From positions 9,248-73,247 of the forward strand of contig CAYMBP010000003.1 in assembly GCA_964388745.1 (NCBI GenBank): a stretch of 64,000 nt of DNA. The letters are read 5' to 3'. Both the position numbers and the translations under genes were made by a program. The stretch comes from CAYMBP01 sp964388745. Its GTDB lineage: Bacteria > Babelota > Babeliae > Babelales > RVW-14. Shown piece by piece: positions 42,654 through 50,773 of the stretch; within the stretch, counting starts at the first letter, position 1, and each line of letters starts with the position of its first letter. The notes beneath the pieces were generated by a model. The model had not been told where the DNA came from and searched no databases. It saw only the letters and a list, made by a program, of their open reading frames with translations.

Positions 42654-42729
42654 GCTGGCATAGCTCAGTTGGTAGAGCAGCTGATTTGTAATCAGCAGGT
42701 CACTGGTTCGAATCCGGTTGCCAGCTCCA
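42654..42729 (+). tRNA. tRNA-Thr (anticodon TGT)
   Basis: Acceptor GCTGGCA/TGCCAGC, anticodon stem GCTGA/TCAGC with loop TTTGTAA, T loop TTCGAAT and encoded CCA. It reads ACA and can wobble to ACG. Confidence 0.97.
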
Positions 42730-42868
42730 TTTTTTAAATCTTTAGTAGAGGCTCTTTCGAGTACTTTGATTAGTATTTTGATATTGCGGCACATTTAAAG
42801 AGCGTAGCTGCTTAGGCATTTTGCAAGTTTTAGTTTTTTGGGGTGCCCGCTTTATAGTTCACGGGTGT

Positions 42869-42944
42869 GCCCACGTAGCTCAGTTGGTAGAGCACTTCCT
42901 TGGTAAGGGAGAGGTCACCGGTTCAAGTCCGGTCGCGGGCTCCA
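42869..42944 (+). tRNA. tRNA-Thr (anticodon GGT)
   Basis: Anticodon stem CTTCC/GGGAG (one pair G-T) with loop TTGGTAA, T arm ACCGG/CCGGT and encoded CCA. The acceptor GCCCACG/CGCGGGC has an A-C mismatch at pair 5-68. It reads ACC and ACU. Confidence 0.94.
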
Positions 42945-42979
42945 TTTTTATGCAGTGTCAAAAGTGATAAGGTCAAGCA

Positions 42980-43138
42980 ATGGCAAAAACAAGAACAATC
43001 ATACACCTTGAATGTGAGGGGTGTCGATTAAAAAATTATAGTAAGCGAGTTTCAAAAAAGCGGTCTTTCGGCAAACTTGCTTTAAACAAGTATTGTTCAA
43101 GGTGTCGTAAGCATTCGCTTCACAAAGAAACAAAGTAG
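42980..43138 (+). CDS. rpmG: 50S ribosomal protein L33
   Basis: The 52-residue protein begins MAKTRTIIHLECEGC and ends KYCSRCRKHSLHKETK. It carries the two CxxC pairs of zinc-binding L33 and the typical basic middle (NYSKRVSKK). The ATG at 42980 has only a weak purine stretch (AAGG) upstream. It sits between tRNA-Thr(GGT) and tRNA-Trp, its usual place before secE-nusG in many bacteria, but tuf, the expected gene immediately upstream, is missing. Confidence 0.93.
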   Translation: MAKTRTIIHLECEGCRLKNYSKRVSKKRSFGKLALNKYCSRCRKHSLHKETK

Positions 43139-43145
43139 CATGAGT

Positions 43146-43222
43146 AGGCCAGTAGCTCGAATTGGTAGAGCAGCGGACTCCAAATCCGATGGTTGGGGGT
43201 TCGAGTCCCTCCTGGCCTGCCA
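43146..43222 (+). tRNA. tRNA-Trp (anticodon CCA)
   Basis: Acceptor AGGCCAG/CTGGCCT, anticodon stem GCGGA/TCCGA with loop CTCCAAA, T loop TTCGAGT and encoded CCA after a G discriminator. It reads UGG. It lies seven bases after rpmG. Confidence 0.97.
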
Positions 43223-43264
43223 CGATTCTTTAAATATAATTTTATCGCTGGAAAGTGTTTAATT

Positions 43265-43447
43265 ATGAATAATTTTATAGGCTTTATCAACGAGGTTAAA
43301 GCTGAAGTAAAGAAGGTTGCGTGGCCAAGTTGGGATGAGCTTGTTGGCTCAACAATTATTGTGCTCATTGTGGTTGCAATAGTTGCAGCAATATTGGGGT
43401 TAATGGATGCTGTTTTTGCCTACCTTATTAAGGCTTTGACAAGCTAG
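43265..43447 (+). CDS. secE: Preprotein translocase subunit SecE
   Basis: This 60-residue SecE stabilises SecY in the export channel. It has the amphipathic segment FINEVKAEVKKVAWPSWDEL and one membrane helix (TIIVLIVVAIVAAILGLMDAVF), the minimal single-helix type. I chose the ATG at 43265; an upstream frame extension overlaps tRNA-Trp. The nusG gene follows by 42 bases, the conserved order. Confidence 0.95.
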   Translation: MNNFIGFINEVKAEVKKVAWPSWDELVGSTIIVLIVVAIVAAILGLMDAVFAYLIKALTS

Positions 43448-43489
43448 GGCGATTGTTTACAATATTTATAGCGGGGCGTTTGTTAGCCG

Positions 43490-44008
43490 ATGAAGCGTTG
43501 GTATGTTGTGCAGATTTATACAGGCTTTGAAGATATGGTCAAAGCCGATCTTGGAAAGTGTGCAGAAGAAGAAGGTTTAAGCGACTTGTTTGGTGAGGTT
43601 CTTATACCAACTGGTGAGGTTTCATCTTTTTTTGCAGAGTCTGGCACGAAAAAAGAAAAAATCTTTCCAGGGTATTTGTTGATCTATATGGAAATGACTG
43701 CTGAGTCTTTTAGGCTGGTTGCCTCTAATCCTCGCGTTACACGGTTTCTTGGCGGAGAAAAGCCGGTTGCGTTGTCAGACAAAGAAATTGATCGTATTTT
43801 TTCTCAAATGTCAGGTCAGTTGTCTACGCTTAGCGAGAAGGCTTCTTTTTCTGTTGGCGGAGAAGTTCATATTTCTAGTGGGCCATTTTCTGGTTTCGTT
43901 GGCATTATAGAAAAAGTTGATGAAGATAGAGAGCGGCTTACTGTTATGGTGAGTATTTTTGGTAGGCTGACTCCTGTTGAGCTCGGTTTTGATCAGGTCA
44001 AGAAATAA
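43490..44008 (+). CDS. nusG: Transcription elongation factor NusG
   Basis: NusG binds RNA polymerase and links it to the ribosome or Rho. The 172-residue protein has the NGN domain (RWYVVQIYTGFEDMVKADL to KIFPGYLLIYMEM, and VTRFLGGEKPVALS) and a C-terminal KOW domain (GPFSGFVGIIEKVDEDRERL). It precedes rplK by 19 bases. Confidence 0.97.
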   Translation: MKRWYVVQIYTGFEDMVKADLGKCAEEEGLSDLFGEVLIPTGEVSSFFAESGTKKEKIFPGYLLIYMEMTAESFRLVASNPRVTRFLGGEKPVALSDKEIDRIFSQMSGQLSTLSEKASFSVGGEVHISSGPFSGFVGIIEKVDEDRERLTVMVSIFGRLTPVELGFDQVKK

Positions 44009-44027
44009 TTGTACGTAGGGTAATATT

Positions 44028-44453
44028 ATGTCAAAAAAAGTAAAAGCGAAGATAAAGTTGCAAATTCCTGGTGGTGGCGCTACTCCAGCTCCTCCAGTGG
44101 GTAATAACTTAGGGCAGCACCAGGTAAACCTCATGGATTTTTGCAAAAAATTTAATGCTGCTACAGCTAATCGCAAGGGTGAGACTGTGCCCGTGCAAAT
44201 CACTATTTACGTAGACAAGAGTTTTGATTTTGTGCTAAAGACTCCTCCTGTGTCTGAGCTTTTGAAAAAGCGAGCAGGTGTGTCTAAGGGAGCTCAGGTG
44301 GTTGGCAAGGAAAAGGTTGGTACAGTTTCATGGAAAGACGTTGAAGAAATTGCTGCAATAAAAATGGCAGATCTTTCTGCCAATGACCTTGAGGCTGCAA
44401 AAAAGATCATTGCAGGAAGTGCGCGTAGTATGGGAATTGTTGTTGTAGATTAG
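44028..44453 (+). CDS. rplK: 50S ribosomal protein L11
   Basis: L11 forms the stalk base where elongation factors bind. The 141-residue product shows LQIPGGGATPAPPVGNNLGQHQVN with the proline-rich N-terminal domain, and the rRNA-binding C-terminal domain ending in AGSARSMGIVV. Length is the same as in E. coli. It is followed by rplA after 39 bases. Confidence 0.98.
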   Translation: MSKKVKAKIKLQIPGGGATPAPPVGNNLGQHQVNLMDFCKKFNAATANRKGETVPVQITIYVDKSFDFVLKTPPVSELLKKRAGVSKGAQVVGKEKVGTVSWKDVEEIAAIKMADLSANDLEAAKKIIAGSARSMGIVVVD

Positions 44454-44492
44454 ATTGTTTACTGTAATGGTTTTAGTGTAGTTAGGTGTATA

Positions 44493-45185
44493 ATGAGCAA
44501 GTTGGGAAAAAATCACCGATTAGCACAAGAAAAGATGTCACAGCTTGAAGCTTCTTCCACGCAGAGTGCTCTTGCGGCTATTGTTAAAAATGCTTATGCA
44601 AAATTTGATGAATCGGTTGATGTGGATATGGTTCTTGGGATTGATCCAACCAAAGGTGAGCAAGCTGTTAGAGGTTCGGTTTTGCTTCCGAATGGCATAG
44701 GTAAAAAAGTTAGAGTTCTTGTTTTTGCAAAAGGTGAACAAGAAGATGTTGCTCGCAGTGCGGGGGCAGACTTTGTTGGCGCTGAAGATCTTGTTGAAAA
44801 AATTTTGGGCGGCTGGCTTGATTTTGATGCTGCTGTTGCAACTCCTGATCTTATGGCGCTTGTTGGTAAGGTTGCTAAGATCTTAGGGCCTCGAGGGTTG
44901 TTGCCAAATAAAAAAGTTGGCACAGTTACGTCTGATATCTCAGGAATTGTCAATGATCTGAAAAAAGGTCGAGTTACTTTCAAGAATGATAAGGGTGGTG
45001 TTTTGCATGCACCTTGCGGGCGTGTTTCTTTTGGAGAAGACAAGCTTCTTGAGAACTTTTCAGCCTTGATTAAAGCGGTGCAAAATTGCAAGCCGGCAAC
45101 ATCCAAGGGTAAATTTATTCGAAAAGTGACTCTTTCTTCAACAATGGGTGTTGGCGTTTCAGTTAATCCAGATGAATTATTGTAG
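44493..45185 (+). CDS. rplA: 50S ribosomal protein L1
   Basis: L1 forms the mobile E-site stalk and in many bacteria represses its own operon. The 230-residue protein has VDMVLGIDPTKGEQAVRGSV, LMALVGKVAKILGPRGLLPNKK and GRVTFKNDKGGVLHAPCG, with standard length. The rplJ gene follows after 22 bases. Confidence 0.98.
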   Translation: MSKLGKNHRLAQEKMSQLEASSTQSALAAIVKNAYAKFDESVDVDMVLGIDPTKGEQAVRGSVLLPNGIGKKVRVLVFAKGEQEDVARSAGADFVGAEDLVEKILGGWLDFDAAVATPDLMALVGKVAKILGPRGLLPNKKVGTVTSDISGIVNDLKKGRVTFKNDKGGVLHAPCGRVSFGEDKLLENFSALIKAVQNCKPATSKGKFIRKVTLSSTMGVGVSVNPDELL

Positions 45186-45207
45186 GTAGTGCGAAAGGAA
45201 TGTGACC

Positions 45208-45732
45208 ATGAATCGCGATCAGAAAGCACTAGTCATTGCTGATGTTAAAAAGCTGGTAACATCTTCACAAGCGACATTTCTTATTAATTACAAAGGTATG
45301 AGTGTTGCAGCATTGCAAGGTTTGCGAAAAGATTTAAGAGGGTGTGGTGGACAGTTTAAGGTGGTAAAAGCTACGTTAATGCGTCGCGCAGCTCTTGATG
45401 TTGAGGGAATGGGGGAGTTCTCAGGGCAGTTTAAGGATCAGGTGGGTCTAGTTTTTGCTTTAGAAGAGCCTTCTTCTGTTGCTAAAGCGCTTGTTGATTA
45501 TGAGAAAAAAAATGATAGCTTGCCTCAAATTGTTGCTGGTTTTTATGAATCAAAATTTCTGCCTCTTGAACAGGTTAAGTTAATTGCTTCGTTGCCAAGC
45601 AGAGATGTATTGCTCGCTAAGCTTCTTGGAACGATGCAGGCGCCAATATCACAGTTTGCTCGATTGCTGCATATGTTGATTGCTCGATTGCTATTTGTTC
45701 TTAAGAGAATAGAAGAAAAAAATAGTCAATAG
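45208..45732 (+). CDS. rplJ: 50S ribosomal protein L10
   Basis: L10 anchors L7/L12 dimers on the ribosome. The 174-residue product starts NRDQKALVIADVKKL, with QATFLINYKGMSVAALQGLRK and the C-terminal helix (ISQFARLLHMLIARLLFVLKRI) that binds L12. I chose the ATG at 45208, spaced correctly from AAAGGAA, over a GTG two codons upstream. A structured non-coding interval separates it from rplL. Confidence 0.96.
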   Translation: MNRDQKALVIADVKKLVTSSQATFLINYKGMSVAALQGLRKDLRGCGGQFKVVKATLMRRAALDVEGMGEFSGQFKDQVGLVFALEEPSSVAKALVDYEKKNDSLPQIVAGFYESKFLPLEQVKLIASLPSRDVLLAKLLGTMQAPISQFARLLHMLIARLLFVLKRIEEKNSQ

Positions 45733-45768
45733 TCCATTTATGTGGTAAAATAACTCAACCCATAATTC

Positions 45769-45839
45769 AAACTGAATAACCTCCTAGGCGAGGCTAAAAT
45801 CAGCTTATGCGTTTGTAGCGTAGGCTTGCTGTTCGGTTT
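45769..45839 (+). ncRNA. Putative structured RNA element between rplJ and rplL
   Basis: Manual folding gives a ten-pair outer stem (45769-45778 with 45830-45839, two G-U pairs), a four-pair hairpin (CCTC 45780-45783 with GAGG 45790-45793) and a nine-pair hairpin (45802-45810 with 45818-45826, two G-U pairs, seven-base loop). It lies about 50 bases before the rplL start. It may set the higher output of L7/L12 or mark a processing site. I know no named family that matches. Confidence 0.45.
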
Positions 45840-45889
45840 AAATAGTTACATTGGTTAACCATTTTTGTTGCACATTTAAGGAGTTGCAC

Positions 45890-46261
45890 ATGTCGTCAAA
45901 AATTATAGATGAAATTAGCAAGATGTCTGTTATGGAGCTTTCAGAGCTCATTAAGTCATTAGAAGAGACCTTTGGTGTTTCAGCAGCAGCCCCTGTTGCA
46001 GCAGCTCCTGCGGCGGCTCAAGGTGATGCAGGAGCACCAGCTGAAGAAAAAACTGAATTCCAAGTAGTCTTAGCAGATGCGGGCAAAGAGAAGATTAAGG
46101 TTATAAAGGCTGTTCGTTCAGTGACAACGCTATCTCTTGGTGATGCAAAGGCTGCGGTTGAAGGTGTTCCGTTTGTTGTTGCAGAGTCTGCATCTAAGGA
46201 AGACGCTAATAAAATGAAGCAAGCTCTTGAAGATGCTGGTGCAAAAGTAGAGCTTAAGTAA
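45890..46261 (+). CDS. rplL: 50S ribosomal protein L7/L12
   Basis: L7/L12 forms the flexible multimeric stalk that recruits GTPase factors. The 123-residue product has the N-terminal dimerisation domain (ISKMSVMELSELIKSLEE), an Ala/Pro hinge (APVAAAPAAAQ) and the C-terminal domain (KTEFQVVLADAGKEKIKVIKAVR to LEDAGAKVELK). The ATG follows AAGGAG. An in-frame upstream extension has no support. Confidence 0.98.
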   Translation: MSSKIIDEISKMSVMELSELIKSLEETFGVSAAAPVAAAPAAAQGDAGAPAEEKTEFQVVLADAGKEKIKVIKAVRSVTTLSLGDAKAAVEGVPFVVAESASKEDANKMKQALEDAGAKVELK

Positions 46262-46305
46262 GCTTGGTTAAATTAACAGTTAGATTGCATGCTAAAAGTT
46301 AATAA

Positions 46306-46360
46306 ATGGAAGTTGCTTCAAATAGGTTTGTTGGGGTAGCTTCCATGTTTCTTCTTTTTC
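46306..46360 (+). terminator. Possible attenuator between rplL and rpoB
   Basis: ATGGAAG at 46306-46312 pairs with CTTCCAT at 46340-46346 over a 27-base loop, followed by a T-rich stretch to about 46360. Many bacteria partially terminate between rplL and rpoB so that ribosomal proteins outnumber polymerase. The stem is short and the T-run is interrupted, so this is tentative. Confidence 0.35.
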
Positions 46361-46441
46361 TGTTGTGAATCCGTTTCTAAAGCAAAATAGTGCGATAAAA
46401 TGGTTGTTTGATGTAGTGCTTTTACAATGAGGAGCGATTGA

Positions 46442-49400
46442 ATGTCTCAGTTTGGCAGAGGTAAAGGTATTTTGAGGAAGTCTTTCGGCAAGATACGGGA
46501 GGTTGCGACGCTTCCTAATCTTATCGAAGTGCAATCAAAATCGTTCAACGATTTTATACAGCTTGATTGTTTGCCTTCTGAGAGAAAAAACATAGGCTTA
46601 GAAAAGGTGCTTCGTGATACTTTTCCAGTTGAGCATAATGAAAAAATTTCTCTAGAATATGTAAGTTATGAGTTGGGTGAGTGGGCTTGTATTTGTGGGC
46701 AGCTTGGTGGAATTCATAATAGATACAGGTGGAATTGCTCTTCTTGCAATCACGAAGGAGAAGGTTTTCTAGGTAAGGATTTTGCCTGTTCTGAGTGCAA
46801 AAAAAAGACGGCTCTTTATATTCATTGTAAACGTTGTTTGTCTCGAGTAACAATTAAATCGCATGCTACGGTTGATGAGCATCGATTTAGTGGTAAGACA
46901 TACTCTATGCCTCTTAAGGTTAAGATGCAGCTTGTTAGTTGGGATGTTAATGCAACAACAGGTGCGAAAATTGTTCGAGATATCAAAGAGCAAGATGTTT
47001 TCTTTTGTGATTTGCCAATTATGGTTGATCTTTATGAAGATGAACATGGATGTTTTAAGCTTGGTAGCCAGGGAACATTTTTAATTAATGGTGTAGATCG
47101 CGTTGTTGTGAGTCAGATTCATCGTGCTCCGGGTGTTATGTTTTCTTTGAGCAAAAAAAGTAAAGATTATCGAGGGCAGCCGCACCATATTGCTCGAATT
47201 ATTCCAAATAGGGGGTCTTGGCTGGACTTTGAGTTTGATCATAATGATCTTGTTTATGTTCGAATAGACAAAAAGAAAAAAGTTTTGGTTACTACATTTT
47301 TGCAGGCGATTGGTGTAGAAAAAAATAGTATATTGCCACTTTTTTATGATTTTGATGCTGTTGAGGTGAGTGGTAAAGTTTTTAGTCGCCAGCTTGATAA
47401 AAAATTGATTGGTCAACGTCTTGAAAGCAGTTCTTTGCCTTCTGACCTTGAAGAAAAGTTTTCAGTTGGCCAGAGAATCACATCTGCTCTTATTGAAAAA
47501 ATGAAAAAAGAGGGCGTTGAGAAGTTAAATGTTCGAAAAAGTTCGCTTATTAATCGTATTTTAGCAAAAGATGTCTTTAATGAAGAGACTGGAGAAGTTT
47601 ATGTTCCTCTTGGCTCTATTTTAACAGAAGATCTTATTGATTATCTTGGAACACTTGGTCCTCGAACAATTCATCTTATTAAGTCTTCTGGTTATGTGTT
47701 TCAGCCAACTGTTGCGCTGACATTTGCACAAGATCCAATTTCTAATTATGAAGATGCGCTTAGAGACGTTTATGCAAAATTAAAGCCTGGTGATATTCCT
47801 TCGCTTAAGGTTATGAAGGAGTATATAGATAATTTATTTTTTAATCCTCGCTTTTATGATCTTACTATTGTTGGTCGAATACGGACAAATCGTAAATTAC
47901 GATTGGCTAGCGACAGCATGGAGACGCAGCTTACAAAAGAAGATATTATTCAGACGCTGAAATATTTGATTGGCTTAAAAGAACGAGGTGAAGGCGAACT
48001 TGATGATATTGATCACCTTGGAAATAGGTGCGTTCGTCTGGTTGGGGAGCTTTTGCAAACTCAGCTTTATGCTGGCTTTGCACGAGTTGAACGAATTGTG
48101 CGAGAGAGATTTCGTTTGCAAGAGAATTATGCAACATTAATGCCGTATGATTTTCTTAATGTCAAGCCATTAACGGCTGTTTTGAGAGAGTTTTTTGGTA
48201 CGGGTCAGTTGTCACAGTTTATGGATCAGACCAATCCTCTTGCAGAAATGGCTCACAAGAGGCGACTTTCTGCTTTGGGGCCTGGGGGAATTACTAGAGA
48301 GCGTGCAACATTTGAAATCCGTGATGTCCACACCTCTCATTATGGAAGAATTTGTCCAATTGAAACGCCTGAGGGACAAAACATTGGATTGATTTCCTCG
48401 CTGTCTACTTATGCACGAGTCAACGAGCTAGGGTTTATTGAAACACCATACATTAAAGTTGTTGATGGAAAAGTTGTTGATGAAACAATTTACCTGGATG
48501 CTTTTGAAGAGCTTGGTAAAAAAGTTGCTCAAGCAACTACAGTGCTTTCTTCAAAAAATCAAATTGAAGATGGAAAGGTTTTTGTTAGGCAGGATGGCAA
48601 TATTGTTCAGTCTTCGGCTCAGTCTGTTGATTATTTAGATGCTTCATCTCGACAGGTTTTCTCCGTTCCGACAGCTCTTATTCCTTTCCTTGAGCATGAT
48701 GATGCAAATAGAGCATTAATGGGTTCAAACATGCAAAGGCAGGCTGTTCCACTTATTAAGTGTCGGCCTCCAATTGTTGGAACAGGAATGGAGCGAGAGC
48801 TTGGGATTTTAGATGGCGCAGTTATTATTGCCAGAAATTCAGGTGTTGTTGAGTATGTTTCTGCTGAAAAAATTATTATTAGGTTAGATGATCATGCTAC
48901 TGATGAAAATGCTTGGTTTTCTCGTCCAATAGATGTTTATAATCTTAAAAAATTTTCACGCTCTAGTCATAATACATGGATTCATCACAATCCTGTTGTA
49001 TTTAAGGGTGAGCGAGTTGATAAAGGTGATGTTTTAACTGATGGTGCAGCAAATTCGAGAGGAGAGCTTGCTCTTGGAAGCAATGTTCTTGTCGCTTTTA
49101 TGCCGTGGCTTGGTTATAATTTTGAGGATGCTGTTGTTGCAAGTAAAAATTTAGTTGTTAATGATACTTTTTCCTCTGTGCATGTTGTAGAATTTGTTGT
49201 TGAGGCTCGAGATACAAAGCTTGGAGCCGAAGAAATAACTCGCGATATTCCAAATGTTTCAGAAAAAGATTTAGAGCTTCTTGACGAAGATGGGGTAGTT
49301 AGGGTTGGAGCTCGAATTAAGCCTGGAGATATTCTTGTTGGAAAAGTAACGCTTAAGGGGGATGTTCAAGTTTCTCCTGAGGAAAAGTTGCTTAGAGCTA

Positions 49401-50773
49401 TTTTTGGAGAAAAGTCTCGAGAAGTTCGAGATACCTCGTTGCGAGTTCCTCCTGGAGTTGAGGCAACAGTTGTTGATGTAAAAGTCTTTTCTCGAAGTGG
49501 CATACGAAAAGATAAGCGCTACAAAGATATCGTGGTGAAAGAATCTGCAAAAATAGAAGAGGATCTTTCTCATCATTTATCAGTTCTTCATAAGGGGATA
49601 AAAGAAAAAATTATTAAGCTTCTTGATGGGCAAAAGCCTGGAAAAGCATCTGTTAAAGCTCCTGTTGAAGGGGGGGTGTTTTCTGCTAAGAAAATGGAAG
49701 CGCTTGGTGTTAGAGAGCTTGCAAATCTTGTCGCTAATTCAAAAGTTGTTAATAGTAAGGTAGAAATATATCGAAATGCCCTTGCTAATCAAGCACATAT
49801 TTTGAATGTTCTTAAAGAAGAACGCATTAATTCTTTAAGAAAAGGTGATGATCTTCCTTCTGGCGTGATAAAAATGATTAAGGTGTACGTTGCGACTAAA
49901 AGACCAATTTCTGTTGGTGACAAAGTTGCAGGAAGACACGGTAATAAAGGAATTGTTTCTCGCATTGTTAATATTGAGGATATGCCTTATCTAGAAGATG
50001 GTACGCCCATTGATATTGTACTCAATCCACTTGGAGTACCTGGCCGTATGAATGTAGGGCAAATTTTGGAAACAATTTTGGGCATGGCTGGAAAGAAGTT
50101 GGGAGATCAATTTGCAGCTCAGATTGAAGATTTAAGTTTTGTAGAAATTAAAAAACAATTGGCAAATTATTTTGATAGCGGCATTCTTGAAAGCGTAGAA
50201 GAGCGTTCAGGGAAAGAAGGCTTAATGGAGCTTGCTCGTCAAACTGCTAAATTTGGTGTTGCGATGAAGACGCCAGTTTTTGATGGAGCTGATTATGAAA
50301 AAGAGATTCAGCCATTGCTAAAAAATACTGGTTTACCTGAAGATGGTATGTTTAAGCTATATGATGGTAGGTCTGGTGAGCTATTTGATCAACCCGTAAC
50401 TGTTGGTCAGATTTATATCATGAAGCTTAATCATCTTGCAGATGATAAGTTACACGCTCGATCTGTGGGGCCATATTCATTAATTACGCAGCAACCATTA
50501 GGTGGTAAAGCTCAATTCGGGGGGCAACGGCTTGGAGAGATGGAAGTTTGGGCGCTGTTTGCATATGGTGCTTCTTATATTCTCCAAGAAATGCTTACAA
50601 TTAAATCTGATGACGTTAATGGTCGTATTAAAACTTATGAGGCGATTGTAAGAGGTGATGAAGTTCCTGATCCGGGAATACCAGAGTCATTTAATGTGTT
50701 GATTAAAGAGTTTCAAAGTTTAGGGTTGCAGGTTGATCTGTTTAAGACGAGCAAGGAGCACGTTGGTGAATAG
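46442..50773 (+). CDS. rpoB: DNA-directed RNA polymerase subunit beta, with Cys-rich insertion
   Basis: This is the beta subunit of RNA polymerase. The 1443-residue product carries the expected blocks: the N-terminal start of the protrusion, the fork region (GTGQLSQFMDQTNPLAEMAHKRRLSALGPGG, quoted here only in part: SQFMDQTNPLAEMAHKR), ETPEGQNIGLI, GYNFEDAVVAS, DKVAGRHGNKGIVSRI and the C-terminal GGKAQFGGQRLGEMEVWALF. About residues 81-143, between SYELGE and the SGKTYSMPLKVKM strand, hold an insertion with CxC (83, 85) and three CxxC pairs (99-102, 116-119, 129-132), like one or two zinc ribbons. In the rifampicin-pocket region the motifs look ordinary. Its stop overlaps the rpoC start. Confidence 0.97.
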   Translation: MSQFGRGKGILRKSFGKIREVATLPNLIEVQSKSFNDFIQLDCLPSERKNIGLEKVLRDTFPVEHNEKISLEYVSYELGEWACICGQLGGIHNRYRWNCSSCNHEGEGFLGKDFACSECKKKTALYIHCKRCLSRVTIKSHATVDEHRFSGKTYSMPLKVKMQLVSWDVNATTGAKIVRDIKEQDVFFCDLPIMVDLYEDEHGCFKLGSQGTFLINGVDRVVVSQIHRAPGVMFSLSKKSKDYRGQPHHIARIIPNRGSWLDFEFDHNDLVYVRIDKKKKVLVTTFLQAIGVEKNSILPLFYDFDAVEVSGKVFSRQLDKKLIGQRLESSSLPSDLEEKFSVGQRITSALIEKMKKEGVEKLNVRKSSLINRILAKDVFNEETGEVYVPLGSILTEDLIDYLGTLGPRTIHLIKSSGYVFQPTVALTFAQDPISNYEDALRDVYAKLKPGDIPSLKVMKEYIDNLFFNPRFYDLTIVGRIRTNRKLRLASDSMETQLTKEDIIQTLKYLIGLKERGEGELDDIDHLGNRCVRLVGELLQTQLYAGFARVERIVRERFRLQENYATLMPYDFLNVKPLTAVLREFFGTGQLSQFMDQTNPLAEMAHKRRLSALGPGGITRERATFEIRDVHTSHYGRICPIETPEGQNIGLISSLSTYARVNELGFIETPYIKVVDGKVVDETIYLDAFEELGKKVAQATTVLSSKNQIEDGKVFVRQDGNIVQSSAQSVDYLDASSRQVFSVPTALIPFLEHDDANRALMGSNMQRQAVPLIKCRPPIVGTGMERELGILDGAVIIARNSGVVEYVSAEKIIIRLDDHATDENAWFSRPIDVYNLKKFSRSSHNTWIHHNPVVFKGERVDKGDVLTDGAANSRGELALGSNVLVAFMPWLGYNFEDAVVASKNLVVNDTFSSVHVVEFVVEARDTKLGAEEITRDIPNVSEKDLELLDEDGVVRVGARIKPGDILVGKVTLKGDVQVSPEEKLLRAIFGEKSREVRDTSLRVPPGVEATVVDVKVFSRSGIRKDKRYKDIVVKESAKIEEDLSHHLSVLHKGIKEKIIKLLDGQKPGKASVKAPVEGGVFSAKKMEALGVRELANLVANSKVVNSKVEIYRNALANQAHILNVLKEERINSLRKGDDLPSGVIKMIKVYVATKRPISVGDKVAGRHGNKGIVSRIVNIEDMPYLEDGTPIDIVLNPLGVPGRMNVGQILETILGMAGKKLGDQFAAQIEDLSFVEIKKQLANYFDSGILESVEERSGKEGLMELARQTAKFGVAMKTPVFDGADYEKEIQPLLKNTGLPEDGMFKLYDGRSGELFDQPVTVGQIYIMKLNHLADDKLHARSVGPYSLITQQPLGGKAQFGGQRLGEMEVWALFAYGASYILQEMLTIKSDDVNGRIKTYEAIVRGDEVPDPGIPESFNVLIKEFQSLGLQVDLFKTSKEHVGE

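Noticed and set aside
45190..45207. GTG at 45202 as the start of rplJ
   Set aside because: It is only two or three bases from the AAAGGAA RBS, while the ATG at 45208 is spaced normally and gives the typical L10 N-terminus.
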